A stretch of 64,000 nt of DNA from JBPRGG01 sp051418075 (GTDB taxonomy: Bacteria > Bacteroidota > Bacteroidia > Cytophagales > Cyclobacteriaceae). Numbering within the stretch: position 1 is the stretch's first letter; the number at the start of each line of letters is the position of its first letter. Shown here one piece after another: positions 35,715-44,476 of the stretch. Where the stretch lies: contig JBPRGG010000132.1 in assembly GCA_051418075.1 (NCBI GenBank), positions 62,001 to 126,000 of the forward strand, read 5' to 3'. The notes under the pieces are model-generated. The model did no database searches. It had not been told where the DNA came from and saw nothing but the letters and a program-made list of their open reading frames with translations. The position numbers were made by a program, and so were the translations under genes.

Positions 35715-36302
35715 CTATAAATCAGGAAATTCAAAATCCTGGGCAAATACCATAGCAGCATTGACTTCAACCGTGATAGCCAAATTGATAAGTTGGTCAG
35801 TATTATTCCCCTGATTATCTATCGGAGCCCCTTCCAGAATTAAGGAAAATTCTGAAAAATCCATATCATTAGCATAATCCTTGAGTTTTTCAGTCAGAAG
35901 GTTAACTCCGGCAGGTACGTAACCATTAAGAGGGGTGAGTTGGTTATAATTGGACAAACTGATGATAATATCTTCAAATACTGCTGTTTTTTGGCTTTCC
36001 TGGTCCTCAAAATAGCCACTTAAAGCAATAGTTTGAGCTTCATTTCCCACCAGAGGAGCAATCTGAACAGCAATGCTTTCCAGGTTTACCTGATCTATAA
36101 AAACTTCCTGATCAAGATCCAGTTCTGATTCAATTTGTTGTTTGGTGATGATAACATTTTCTGAAAATTCACCGGTTTCATTCACACTGAATAAGTAGCT
36201 GTCAGAAAGGTCCAGTACCAGGTTGATAACTTTCTTTTCACAACCACTCAACAGGATCAAAATCATGGTCAATAAATAAATGTAATTAATTTCCTTGTTC
36301 AT
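35715..36302 (-). CDS. Uncharacterised lipoprotein, partner of the DUF6588 protein
   Basis: The signal peptide ends in a lipobox (ILLSGC, Cys about 21). The 174 mature residues look like an all-beta domain, with repeated Ile/Leu/Val-Asp patterns (VNLESIAVQIAPLVGNEAQ, FSEFSLILEGAPID) reminiscent of Bacteroidota lipoproteins that bind barrel partners. No enzyme motif is seen. It lies 12 bases downstream of the DUF6588-like gene in the same orientation, so the two form an operon and probably act together at the outer membrane. Function unknown. Confidence 0.65.
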   Translation of the reverse strand: MNKEINYIYLLTMILILLSGCEKKVINLVLDLSDSYLFSVNETGEFSENVIITKQQIESELDLDQEVFIDQVNLESIAVQIAPLVGNEAQTIALSGYFEDQESQKTAVFEDIIISLSNYNQLTPLNGYVPAGVNLLTEKLKDYANDMDFSEFSLILEGAPIDNQGNNTDQLINLAITVEVNAAMVFAQDFEFPDL

Positions 36303-36314
36303 TTTTTTCTGATT

Positions 36315-37202
36315 TTATTCTCCGAAAGCAATTCCCAGACCTAAAACAAGTACGTTTTCCAGGCCTATATTGTAGTCTGTATTCAGGTAAAAGGGACCTA
36401 ATTTCAGGGCCAGCCCTAAATTAAACCGCAAGGAATTGGTATTATCCAACTCGATGGCAATAGTTGCTTCTTCATGAATATATTCAAAATTCACCGTAGC
36501 CAATTCATAGCCCAAGCCTGAATAAAATATGACAGGTCCGGCTTTATAACTTCCCTGTAAACTGAAAAAACTGGTATTTAAATCAGTAAAATTATCAATT
36601 TTGAGAGATTGCCAGTAATAACCGGCAGCCAGGTCTACCGGAAAAAGCTCCGGCAGGTATTGATCAATACTGTGCCTGAAACCTAATCCCAATAAATTAA
36701 GCCGGCCAAGGTCTTCCCCCAGGTCGGCAGCAAAAAACCTTAATGTTACATCGGTGCCCATTACAGCACCCACCCTCAATTGAGGCACAGCTAAAGGAAG
36801 CATATTGAGATCCATGCCACCGGGGAAGGTATAAGCCGTTCCCCCTACTCCTTCTACTGTAACTACATCAGGATCACCAAAAATGGTGGGTACTTCCATG
36901 GTGGTTTCCGGTACAAAAAAATCATCAGTGGTGGCAGTAAAAGTTTTATTGCTCTTTCGGATTATTGAAGTCATGGTAGTTAAACCAATATCCACCGTAA
37001 TGCCCGTTTTTGGAATATGGGCCGAGTGGAATAAGCCGCTGTTAAAATTTGCGGCGACTGCATTTCCAAAAGGTTGTAAATATCCCACACCATTCTCAGA
37101 AGTGTATTTTGAAACAAAATCTTCAATATCCTGACTTTTTACTGGAGATGTTAAGATAAATAAGAGGCAGGTACAGCAAAAAGAAATTAAACATCTTAAC
37201 AT
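36315..37202 (-). CDS. DUF6588-like outer-membrane beta-barrel protein
   Basis: A signal peptide (hydrophobic residues 3-20, ends KSQDIED) is followed by about 270 residues rich in alternating hydrophobic strands. The pattern ENGVGYLQPFGNAVAANFNSGLFHSAHIP near the start is recognised from a Bacteroidota family annotated DUF6588. The C-terminus ends in strands LNTDYNIGLENVLVLGLGI, as in outer-membrane barrels. Probable outer-membrane protein of unknown function, co-transcribed with the lipoprotein gene downstream. The 326 bases upstream are AT-rich and shared with the divergent SH3-type gene. Confidence 0.7.
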   Translation of the reverse strand: MLRCLISFCCTCLLFILTSPVKSQDIEDFVSKYTSENGVGYLQPFGNAVAANFNSGLFHSAHIPKTGITVDIGLTTMTSIIRKSNKTFTATTDDFFVPETTMEVPTIFGDPDVVTVEGVGGTAYTFPGGMDLNMLPLAVPQLRVGAVMGTDVTLRFFAADLGEDLGRLNLLGLGFRHSIDQYLPELFPVDLAAGYYWQSLKIDNFTDLNTSFFSLQGSYKAGPVIFYSGLGYELATVNFEYIHEEATIAIELDNTNSLRFNLGLALKLGPFYLNTDYNIGLENVLVLGLGIAFGE

Positions 37203-37528
37203 AATGATGTAAACAAAATTGGTTTATTCAAATTTAAGCAAAACTAATTATAAAAAAAACAAAATTATATATTGAATTGATGCAATTAACAATTTATCAA
37301 TGGGATTAATTTTTATGTAAGAAATTCAATTGTTTTTAATCGTTTGACTCATAGTAAATTATGCTGTACAGCTATATATTTTAAAATGTTACGAAAAACA
37401 ATTTGTATTGACAGGATGTTTCTAATTTGCCTTATAAATATTTTTTATTACATCTGAATAGATTGATGTTTCATGTAATATTTGTATCATAATTGTTTAT
37501 ATTTGCCATATAATACCTAAACCTAAAC
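37203..37528. promoter_or_regulatory. Divergent AT-rich intergenic region
   Basis: 326 bases between the DUF6588-like and SH3-like genes. TATATTTG at 37498-37505 is a perfect TAnnTTTG -7 box, 24 bases before the ATG of the SH3-like gene, but no TTG is found at the usual spacing upstream. TAATTTG near 37430 is a second candidate. No ORF or repeat is evident. Confidence 0.5.
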
Positions 37529-37870
37529 ATGAGAGTTATTCTAATTTTTTATTGTCTTTTTTTTGTTTCCTGTCTGGGGAGTCATCCCAATAAAGTTAAA
37601 TTGCCAGATAATCAGTTTGTTAATAATCAAACTTGTTTGGTTCAATTAGCCTTTAAGGCACGGTTGTTAAAGATGCCCTCTTATTTTTCCAAAGATAATA
37701 CGCTGGCAAAGCTGGACCGTAATGAAATGGTTTATGTGGTAGGTTATGAAAGAGGATTTGCCAAAGTGAAATATAATGGACTGGAGGGGTTTATTTCAGA
37801 CCAGTATTTTAAAGATAATATTTTTTATGCTACCTGGAAAGAGCAATATTTCATGACCTTTAATGATTGA
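37529..37870 (+). CDS. Small lipoprotein with SH3-like domain
   Basis: The signal peptide ends with a lipobox (LFFVSC, Cys 15). The mature 98 residues carry a single bacterial SH3-like domain, with ARLLKMPSYFSKDNTLAKLD, MVYVVGYERGFAKVKYNG and LEGFISDQYF matching the usual SH3b pattern (the last strand with GFIS or GWV). Such domains usually bind peptidoglycan or other cell-wall ligands. It is monocistronic and a good -7 promoter box is found just upstream. The GH9 gene begins 136 bases later. No further function can be assigned. Confidence 0.75.
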   Translation: MRVILIFYCLFFVSCLGSHPNKVKLPDNQFVNNQTCLVQLAFKARLLKMPSYFSKDNTLAKLDRNEMVYVVGYERGFAKVKYNGLEGFISDQYFKDNIFYATWKEQYFMTFND

Positions 37871-38006
37871 ATAACCTGTCTTCAGGTTTTGATTGACCTG
37901 ACAAAAAATGAAATACCCCTAAATGATCCATGTTTCCATTAAATATTTATATATTTAGGCCGTTCAATTAAAGATAAATCAATTATTTTAATAAAGACGG
38001 TTAACC

Positions 38007-40490
38007 ATGAAAAGGAATTTATGGCATGGGCTGTTGCCTTTGTGGCTTACACTATTAGTTGCCTGTGTAAATCAATCAGAAAATAAATCACTAAAACTCA
38101 ATGACCAGGAATATTTTGAAATGCCTGGTCTGAATGTAATGGTATATGATGACTTCTATCCTGAAGGTCATCAGGGTGGTTTGAGTATCATTCAAAATGG
38201 GATAAGAATTGCAGCCAATGGTGATGTAAGACTGGAACCAACCCCGGGGCAGTGGTCACCCATTCCAAAGGTAGGGGAGCGGATTGTTGATTCAGTGAAC
38301 CAGGAAATCAGGGTGCATTTAACCTATCCGGATTCCAGTCGTCATCGAACAGGGTTTAATCCCATTGTTTATCCTAATTTATATTTTCAATATACAGTTA
38401 GGGTGCAGCCTGAAGGAGATGCTGTGAGATTATTTGTAGATCTGGATAAGCCATTGCCAGAAGAATGGGTAGGAAAAGTAGGCTTTAACCTGGAATTTTT
38501 TCCGGGCGAGCTTTTTGGGAAGGCCTATTATATGGACCAGGAGCCAGGCATTTTTCCTCAGCAGGCAAATGGTCCCATGTTTGAGGATGAAGATGGTGAG
38601 TATCAAATAGAACCGTTGGCTCAGGGTAGGGATTTGGTAATTGCGCCTGAGACAGAAAGGCTCAGAATGCACATTCAAAATCAACTGGATAATGACCTGA
38701 AGTTGATTGACGGCAGAGGTAAACACAATAATGGATGGTTTATTGTAAGATCTTTAATTCCTTCCGGCACCACCAAAGAAGCCATAAGTTGGCTGATCAG
38801 TCCTCATGCTATTGAAGGTTGGATGTCTGACCCGGTGGTACATGCTTCTCAGGTAGGTTATCATCCTGATCAAAAGAAATTTGCCGTAGTTGAGCTGGAT
38901 AAGCATGATAAGGTGATAAGCCCGGTCAAGTTGGTTAAAGTTATGCCGGATGGCCAATTACATCAAATGAAAAGTATTCAACCCCAGGAGTGGGGAAATT
39001 TCCTCCGATATCATTATCTGAAATTTGATTTTTCAGAAATTAAAGAACCAGGAATGTATAAGGTGATCTATGGTTCTGCAGAAACACCAGCTTTTAAAAT
39101 TGATGCTGATGTATATAAACGGCATGTGTGGCAACCTACATTGGAATATTTTCTGCCGGTACAAATGTGTCATATGAGGATCAATGACAGGTACAGGGTC
39201 TGGCATGGAGTCTGCCACCTGGATGATGCTCTGATGGCACCCACCGATACCAATCATTTTGATGGTTATCTTCAGGGTCCTTCTACCCTGACCAAATATG
39301 AACCCATGGAACCCGTGCCAGGTCTGAATGCTGGTGGCTGGCATGATGCCGGTGATTATGACCTAAGGGTGGAATCGCAGGCTGGTACAGTTTACATGCT
39401 GGCCCTGGCTTATGAAATGTTCAATGTTGATTATGATCAGACTACCATTAATCAAACCAATAAGGTAGTAGAAATTCATCAGCCGGATGGCAAACCTGAC
39501 CTATTGCAACAGGTGGAGCATGGTGTAATGACCATTTTAGGGGGTTATAATAACCTGGGCAGATTATACCGTGGCATAATTTGTCCTACCCTGAGGCAAT
39601 ATGTACTTTTAGGTGATGGTTCTACTATGACAGATAACCTGGTTTATGATCCTGACTTAGAGCGGGGCGAAATCTCTGGTGATAGGTCAGGAACACCAGA
39701 CGATCGTTGGGTATTTACAGAAGAAAATCCGGGCAGGGCTATGGATGTAGCCGGCGGATTGGCTGCAGCTGCAAGAGTTTTAAAAGGATATAATGACCAA
39801 ATGGCCCGGGAATGTGAAACAGTGGCTGAGAAACTTTGGCAAAATAATGAACAGGCAGGGATCAGGCAAAAAGTAAAAGCCGCTACAGAATTATATTTAA
39901 CTACCCAAAACCCGGTTTATCAGAATTATCTGATCCAATCCGCTTCAGAGATCAAGAATAATATTGAGGCGGTAGGTCATTACATTGGTAGGGTCATGCC
40001 TTTGATACAAGATGCAGAATTTCAGCGTGTTGTAAATGGCGGCATTCGAGATCTTAAACAAAGCATTGATGAACAGGAAAAAGAAACTCCTTTTGGAGTA
40101 CCTTACCGACCCAATATTTGGGGCGCCGGCTGGGGTATTCAGCGATTCGGAGTGAATGCATTTTTGTTACATGATGGTTTCCCCGAAATATTTCCTGCTG
40201 ACTATGCTCTGAATGCCCTGAATTTTGTTTTGGGTAATCATCCGGGAGAAAATTCTGCCTCTTTCGCTTCCGGGATTGGGGCTAATTCACTGATCGTGGC
40301 CTATGGAGTGAACCGTGCAGACTGGTCATATATACCTGGAGGTGTGGGGTCTGGCACTGCCCTGATAAGGCCTGATTTCCCCGAGTTAAAAGAATGGCCT
40401 TTTTTCTGGCAGCAAACGGAATATGTGATGGGAGGTGGTGCCACCAATTTTATGTTTCTGGTGCTGGCTGCAGATAGTTTGTTCGATTAA
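38007..40490 (+). CDS. Glycoside hydrolase family 9 lipoprotein
   Basis: Extracytoplasmic GH9 enzyme, a family of inverting endoglucanases and exo-glucosaminidases/cellodextrinases. The signal peptide has a lipobox (LLVAC, Cys 20). An N-terminal domain of about 240 residues of unknown type precedes the Ig-like CelD_N module (VHASQVGYHPDQKKFAVVEL, about 280-370). The catalytic (alpha/alpha)6 barrel starts near 390, with the catalytic Asp motif GGWHDAGDYDL (about 443-453) and the acid Glu near 805 (QQTEYVMGGG). The usual NP.xxSxxxGxG segment reads NHPGENSASFASGIG. The enzyme is likely attached to the outer membrane. The neighbours SUMF1-like, SDR, SMP-30 and DUF1080 suggest a polysaccharide-related block, but no SusCD is adjacent. 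Confidence 0.88.
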   Translation: MKRNLWHGLLPLWLTLLVACVNQSENKSLKLNDQEYFEMPGLNVMVYDDFYPEGHQGGLSIIQNGIRIAANGDVRLEPTPGQWSPIPKVGERIVDSVNQEIRVHLTYPDSSRHRTGFNPIVYPNLYFQYTVRVQPEGDAVRLFVDLDKPLPEEWVGKVGFNLEFFPGELFGKAYYMDQEPGIFPQQANGPMFEDEDGEYQIEPLAQGRDLVIAPETERLRMHIQNQLDNDLKLIDGRGKHNNGWFIVRSLIPSGTTKEAISWLISPHAIEGWMSDPVVHASQVGYHPDQKKFAVVELDKHDKVISPVKLVKVMPDGQLHQMKSIQPQEWGNFLRYHYLKFDFSEIKEPGMYKVIYGSAETPAFKIDADVYKRHVWQPTLEYFLPVQMCHMRINDRYRVWHGVCHLDDALMAPTDTNHFDGYLQGPSTLTKYEPMEPVPGLNAGGWHDAGDYDLRVESQAGTVYMLALAYEMFNVDYDQTTINQTNKVVEIHQPDGKPDLLQQVEHGVMTILGGYNNLGRLYRGIICPTLRQYVLLGDGSTMTDNLVYDPDLERGEISGDRSGTPDDRWVFTEENPGRAMDVAGGLAAAARVLKGYNDQMARECETVAEKLWQNNEQAGIRQKVKAATELYLTTQNPVYQNYLIQSASEIKNNIEAVGHYIGRVMPLIQDAEFQRVVNGGIRDLKQSIDEQEKETPFGVPYRPNIWGAGWGIQRFGVNAFLLHDGFPEIFPADYALNALNFVLGNHPGENSASFASGIGANSLIVAYGVNRADWSYIPGGVGSGTALIRPDFPELKEWPFFWQQTEYVMGGGATNFMFLVLAADSLFD

Positions 40491-40627
40491 ATTCAGACTA
40501 TTTAAATGCAATGCTGTTCCTTTCTCAGGAGCTTTAAATCAGCTTTGACAAGATAAAGGTAATTTTCACTTAGTTAATCCGTTGAGGCTTTAAAAATAAT
40601 TGTTTATTAAGCAGAATCTAAAATCTT

Positions 40628-41587
40628 ATGCATTATCAAAAATTAGGCTGGTTATTTATTTTTTGGTTGGTTTTGTCCTGCCAAAATCAGAATAAGTCTG
40701 ATCAGGAAAGTGCCCGGACTGCTGTGAAAGCAGTACCGGATCAGGAAAATGACCAGACAGAACCGACTCAACCTGATTTAATAACTGATGCTCCTGCCAT
40801 GGAAGGGATGGTTTTTATTCAGGGAGGGGATATTTTGATCGGGTCTGCCCAGGGAATGCCTAACCAGCAGCCGGTGTTTGAAACTTTTGTACAGTCATTT
40901 TACCTGGATAAGCATCCGGTTACTGTGGCTGAATTTCGTGAATTTGTAAGGGCTACCGGACATAAAACAGAAGCTGAAAAGTTTGGTGATTCAGGTGTTT
41001 TTGACATCAACAACATGCAGTGGGCGCTGGTAAAAGGGGCAACCTGGCAATATCCACTGGGCCCGGATGGAGAGAAAGCCAAAGATGATCATCCAGTCAC
41101 CCACGTTAGTTGGAATGATGCCGTAGCCTATGCCAAATGGGCTGGCAAGCGTTTGCCTGCCGAGGTTGAGTGGGAATATGCGGCCAGGAATGGTAAAAAT
41201 AATGGACACAAATACAGCTGGGGTGATTTCGTAAAAGGTAACGGAAAGTACCTGGCCAACTTTTGGCAGGGCGATCAAACGGCTGAACAAGGAAAAGATG
41301 GCTTTGTCTACACCAGTCCGGTGGGATATTTTGGGGAAACAGCCCTGGGGTTGACGGATATGGGTGGAAATGTGTGGGAATGGTGCCAGGATACCTATGT
41401 GCCTGCTTTGGCCAATGCCACGGGAGGAAATCCTGAGGTGAAATCAATACGGGGTGGATCATTCCTTTATGACCAGGCCGGGGAAAGCAGTATTTCGGTA
41501 TCCTTCAGGGGTAGCAATAGCCATGAAACTTCCCTGTTTAACATGGGATTTCGTTGCGCCATGAATGTAAAACCAGTTGAGTATTAA
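40628..41587 (+). CDS. SUMF1/FGE-domain lipoprotein lacking the FGE cysteines
   Basis: The signal peptide has a lipobox (WLVLSC, Cys 19), followed by a short Gln/Asp/Glu-rich linker, then a formylglycine-generating-enzyme-type (SUMF1) domain of about 240 residues: GMVFIQGGDILIGSAQG, KHPVTVAEFREFVRATGH, HPVTHVSWNDAVAYAKWAGK, RLPAEVEWEYAARNG, and GGNVWEWCQDTY. True FGE enzymes have two active-site cysteines in the GGSxxCHxSYC region; here the segment is GGSFLYDQAGESS, with no cysteine. It is thus more likely a structural or binding protein, as in the non-catalytic GldJ/GldK-type members of T9SS. The gene lies 137 bases after GH9. Confidence 0.85.
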   Translation: MHYQKLGWLFIFWLVLSCQNQNKSDQESARTAVKAVPDQENDQTEPTQPDLITDAPAMEGMVFIQGGDILIGSAQGMPNQQPVFETFVQSFYLDKHPVTVAEFREFVRATGHKTEAEKFGDSGVFDINNMQWALVKGATWQYPLGPDGEKAKDDHPVTHVSWNDAVAYAKWAGKRLPAEVEWEYAARNGKNNGHKYSWGDFVKGNGKYLANFWQGDQTAEQGKDGFVYTSPVGYFGETALGLTDMGGNVWEWCQDTYVPALANATGGNPEVKSIRGGSFLYDQAGESSISVSFRGSNSHETSLFNMGFRCAMNVKPVEY

Positions 41588-42345
41588 AAACCAATAGCAT
41601 TACCACCGTCTACCGGCAATACTACACCAGTGATAAATTGAGAAGCATCAGAAGCTAAAAAGGCTGCGGCATATCCAACATCATCCGGAATACCCAATCT
41701 GGCCATAGGGGTACGTCCCAATACTTTTTCTTTTCTTTTAGGGTCTGCTTCAAATGCTTTGGCTGACATAGGTGTCTCAATAAACCCCGGGGCAATACAA
41801 TTGATCCTGATATTGGATGGGGAGAGCTCTACAGCCAAAGCCCGGGTCATGCCTTCTATGGCTGATTTAGCAGCCGAGTAAGCGATTACCAGGGGCAAAC
41901 CATATTGCGAAGCCATCGAACTGATCATTATGATGGAACCTTCCTTTCGCGCTTTCATTTTTTTGGCCACTTCTCTGGTTAGGCTGAACACCGCTTTTTG
42001 ATTGGTCAGTATCACCTTTTCGTATTCCTGGTCTGTAACATCCAGGGCTTCTTTTTTCAGATGAATCCCTGCATTGTTTACCAAAGTATGTATATTGCCA
42101 AATTTTTGTTCAGTCAGATTCACCAGGTCTGGTAAGGAGTCGAGATCCGAGATATCATTGACCAGGTAGTGACAGTTTTTTCCAAGTTCTATCTGGGCTT
42201 GCTTTAATTTGGCTTCAGTTCTGCCGGTAATGATCACTTTTGCTCCCAAAGAAATAAATACTTTACTGATAGCGTATCCTAAACCTGATCCGCCACCTGT
42301 TATCAGGGCAGTCCTTTGATGAAGATGAAATGGTGTTTCTGACAT
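41584..42345 (-). CDS. Short-chain dehydrogenase/reductase
   Basis: Cytoplasmic NAD(P)-dependent oxidoreductase of the classical SDR family. It has the cofactor motif TGGGSGLG (residues 16-23), NNAG, the catalytic Ser in MISSMAS, and Tyr156/Lys160 (YSAAK). The closing VVLPVDGGNAIGF is typical. Similar proteins act as gluconate 5-dehydrogenases or glucose dehydrogenases, which would fit the neighbouring SMP-30 lactonase gene. The 3' end overlaps the convergent SUMF1-like gene by 4 bases at a shared TTAA. The SMP-30 gene lies upstream, 75 bases away in the same orientation. Confidence 0.9.
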   Translation of the reverse strand: MSETPFHLHQRTALITGGGSGLGYAISKVFISLGAKVIITGRTEAKLKQAQIELGKNCHYLVNDISDLDSLPDLVNLTEQKFGNIHTLVNNAGIHLKKEALDVTDQEYEKVILTNQKAVFSLTREVAKKMKARKEGSIIMISSMASQYGLPLVIAYSAAKSAIEGMTRALAVELSPSNIRINCIAPGFIETPMSAKAFEADPKRKEKVLGRTPMARLGIPDDVGYAAAFLASDASQFITGVVLPVDGGNAIGF

Positions 42346-42420
42346 ATTTTAATTGAAGGTAAGGGTAGTATATTGCTTATTGGTACGATTCTGAAGGATT
42401 AAAGTTATTGCTATAAAAGG

Positions 42421-43458
42421 TTACTTCAAAGGCACCCGCAACAAATACATATCTGCAGTTATAAACAAGCTTTTTTGCTCAGGACCAAATGCACAGTTGG
42501 AGGTGGCCTGACCGGTTTTGATGGTGCCCAGATGTTTGGCATTCCTGTTAAATATCCACACGCCCCCCGGCCCTGTGGCAAAAACAATTCCATCATCATT
42601 GATCTTTAAGCCATCAGGCAACCCTTTTTCTTTTCCCACCATATCGGTGGCGTCGTAAAAAATACTGCCGTTTGACAAGGTACCATTAGGTTCTACCTCA
42701 AAAACAGACCAAAAGCTTTTTTCAGGATCAGAATTGGCCACAATCAGTCTGGACTCATCCGGAGAAAGGGCCAGACCATTGGGGCGGGTGAGACTATCAG
42801 TCAATAGTATAAGTTTACCGGATGGTTTATATAAATAAACGCCCTGGAAATCAAGCTGTTTATTGACGAACTCACCGTTTTCCTGGGATAAGCCATAGGG
42901 AGGGTCAGTAAAATAAAGATTTCCCTGGCTGTCATAGATGGCATCATTGGGACTGTTCAGACGTTTACCATCATAACTATCTACAATGGTTCGATAATTT
43001 GGCATGGGTTGGTCCAGGGGAGCTTCCATTAGGGCAATTCGTCGGTCTCCATGCTGGCAAAGCACCAGTTGTCCTTCTGGGTTAAGCAATAAGCCATTTG
43101 AACCAGGTTCCTCTGAACCAATTTTTTCCCCTGTAAATCCGGAAGGATATAAGTATAAAGAATCTGCTAAGCCTTCCTGCCAGAGGCGAATCTGGTTGGG
43201 AGGAATATCAGAAAATAAAACTGCATGGAGTGTTTCCACCCACAAAGGACCCTCTGACCAGTCAAATCCCTCTGCCAGAATTTGAATCGGGGTTGAAGGG
43301 TCCAAGACCTGTTCCAATTCAGCCGAAATGACTTCAATAGTACCAGTGGTTTCATAGTTCGGAGAAGTAGTATTTTCTGTTTCAGCTGAATTGCCCGACC
43401 TTTGGCAGGATACCCCGGTTATCACGATCAGGATAAGCAAAAAGGAATGATTTTTCAT
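42421..43458 (-). CDS. SMP-30/gluconolactonase-like lipoprotein
   Basis: Extracytoplasmic beta-propeller lactonase of the SMP-30/Gluconolactonase/LRE family. The signal peptide has a lipobox-like ILIVITGVSC (Cys about 19), then a Ser/Thr-rich linker, then the propeller with EGFDWSEGPLWVETLHAVLF (first-blade Glu ligand), GSNGLLLNPEG, LNSPNDAIYDSQGNLYFTDP (Asn and Asp ligands) and RPNGLALSPDESRLIVANSD. These are the expected metal-binding positions. It probably opens an aldonolactone (gluconolactone-like) outside the cytoplasm. It is upstream of the SDR gene in the same orientation and diverges from the DUF1080 gene. Confidence 0.88.
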   Translation of the reverse strand: MKNHSFLLILIVITGVSCQRSGNSAETENTTSPNYETTGTIEVISAELEQVLDPSTPIQILAEGFDWSEGPLWVETLHAVLFSDIPPNQIRLWQEGLADSLYLYPSGFTGEKIGSEEPGSNGLLLNPEGQLVLCQHGDRRIALMEAPLDQPMPNYRTIVDSYDGKRLNSPNDAIYDSQGNLYFTDPPYGLSQENGEFVNKQLDFQGVYLYKPSGKLILLTDSLTRPNGLALSPDESRLIVANSDPEKSFWSVFEVEPNGTLSNGSIFYDATDMVGKEKGLPDGLKINDDGIVFATGPGGVWIFNRNAKHLGTIKTGQATSNCAFGPEQKSLFITADMYLLRVPLK

Positions 43459-43565
43459 AGGATGTACAGGTTATATCGGAACAGAAAGGTAGGAGAATTT
43501 GAATTAAAAACCAAGCTTGTTTTTTTAGATCAGGCCATCATACCTGCCATTTTGTTTAGGTCTCA

Positions 43566-43598
43566 TTTGTAGAAATTCACTTTTCTGCTCTATATTTA
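43566..43598 (+). promoter_or_regulatory. Promoter upstream of the DUF1080 gene
   Basis: TTTG at 43566-43569, 21-base spacer, then TATATTTA at 43591-43598 (one mismatch to TAnnTTTG). The start codon is 30 bases downstream. Confidence 0.6.
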
Positions 43599-43627
43599 GG
43601 GGAAAATTCACACAAAAATCCAATATC

Positions 43628-44425
43628 ATGAAAAAAGCACTTAAATTGTTTATAGTCTTTTCTATGTCCATTTGGCTGGCATCATGTGGAAATGAGCAAT
43701 GGACTGAACTTTATAACGGGGAAAACCTGGACAATTGGGAAACACATATAGGTACGCCGTTAAAAGGATATGAAGACCTGGCCCAGGATGCTACTGAGGA
43801 AACGGTCTTTTCAGTGGTTGAGCAGGATGGCGAAATGCTGATGCGTGTTTCAGGGGAAGTTAATGCGGCTATTGCTACCCGGCAATCTTTTGAGAATTAT
43901 CACCTGGTCATGGAATTCAAATGGGGAGATGAAGTGTTTTCATCACGCAATAGTGGCTTGTTGTATCACAGTTATGGGCCCTACGGACCCGGCCTGGGTA
44001 CCTGGATGAGCGGACATGAACTGCAGCTTTGGACAGAAAACCTGGGAGATTCTTATCGCATGGGAGAAACCTATGCCGAAATACCGGTGAGGCAGGAAGG
44101 TGATCTTTATATCTATGATCCAAATGGAGATATGATGGCTTTTGGTGAAGAGGAAGCCTCCAAAATCGCCCGTAAGAGTAAGGATGCTGAAAAAACAGGG
44201 ACATGGAATGTGGTAGAGGTCTATGCGGTGGATGGCACTGCAGTACATGTGGTAAATGGAGAAACTGTGCTGGTAAATTACAATTCCGGCAAATATGATA
44301 ATGGTGAAGTAGTTCCCCTCACCAGTGGCAAGATCCAGTTGCAATCAGAAGGAGGAGAACTATTCATTCGATCCATAAATATCAGGAATATTGAAGCAAT
44401 TCCAGATGAAGTTATGCCTCAATAA
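43628..44425 (+). CDS. DUF1080 (3-keto-disaccharide hydrolase-like) lipoprotein
   Basis: Concanavalin-like beta-sandwich protein of the DUF1080 family, some of whose members hydrolyse 3-keto-disaccharides. The signal peptide ends in a lipobox (IWLASC, Cys about 20). Mature start is WTELYNGENLDNWETHIG, a typical DUF1080 opening; the core has NYHLVMEFKWGDE, RNSGLLYHSYGP and SGHELQLW, and the end has GKIQLQSEGGELFIRSINIR. Catalytic residues are not established for this family. It is monocistronic with its own promoter and a bidirectional terminator. Context suggests carbohydrate turnover along with the SMP-30 and SDR genes. Confidence 0.88.
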   Translation: MKKALKLFIVFSMSIWLASCGNEQWTELYNGENLDNWETHIGTPLKGYEDLAQDATEETVFSVVEQDGEMLMRVSGEVNAAIATRQSFENYHLVMEFKWGDEVFSSRNSGLLYHSYGPYGPGLGTWMSGHELQLWTENLGDSYRMGETYAEIPVRQEGDLYIYDPNGDMMAFGEEEASKIARKSKDAEKTGTWNVVEVYAVDGTAVHVVNGETVLVNYNSGKYDNGEVVPLTSGKIQLQSEGGELFIRSINIRNIEAIPDEVMPQ

Positions 44426-44435
44426 CTCAATAAAA

Positions 44436-44476
44436 AACTCAGGGGGAATTTGAATCAGTTCATTTCCCCCTGAGTT
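44436..44476. terminator. Bidirectional terminator between DUF1080 and DUF4199 genes
   Basis: A perfect 13-bp stem (AACTCAGGGGGAA with TTCCCCCTGAGTT) encloses a 15-base loop. A-rich and T-rich flanks serve both directions. The right arm overlaps the stop codon of the convergent DUF4199 gene. Confidence 0.8.
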
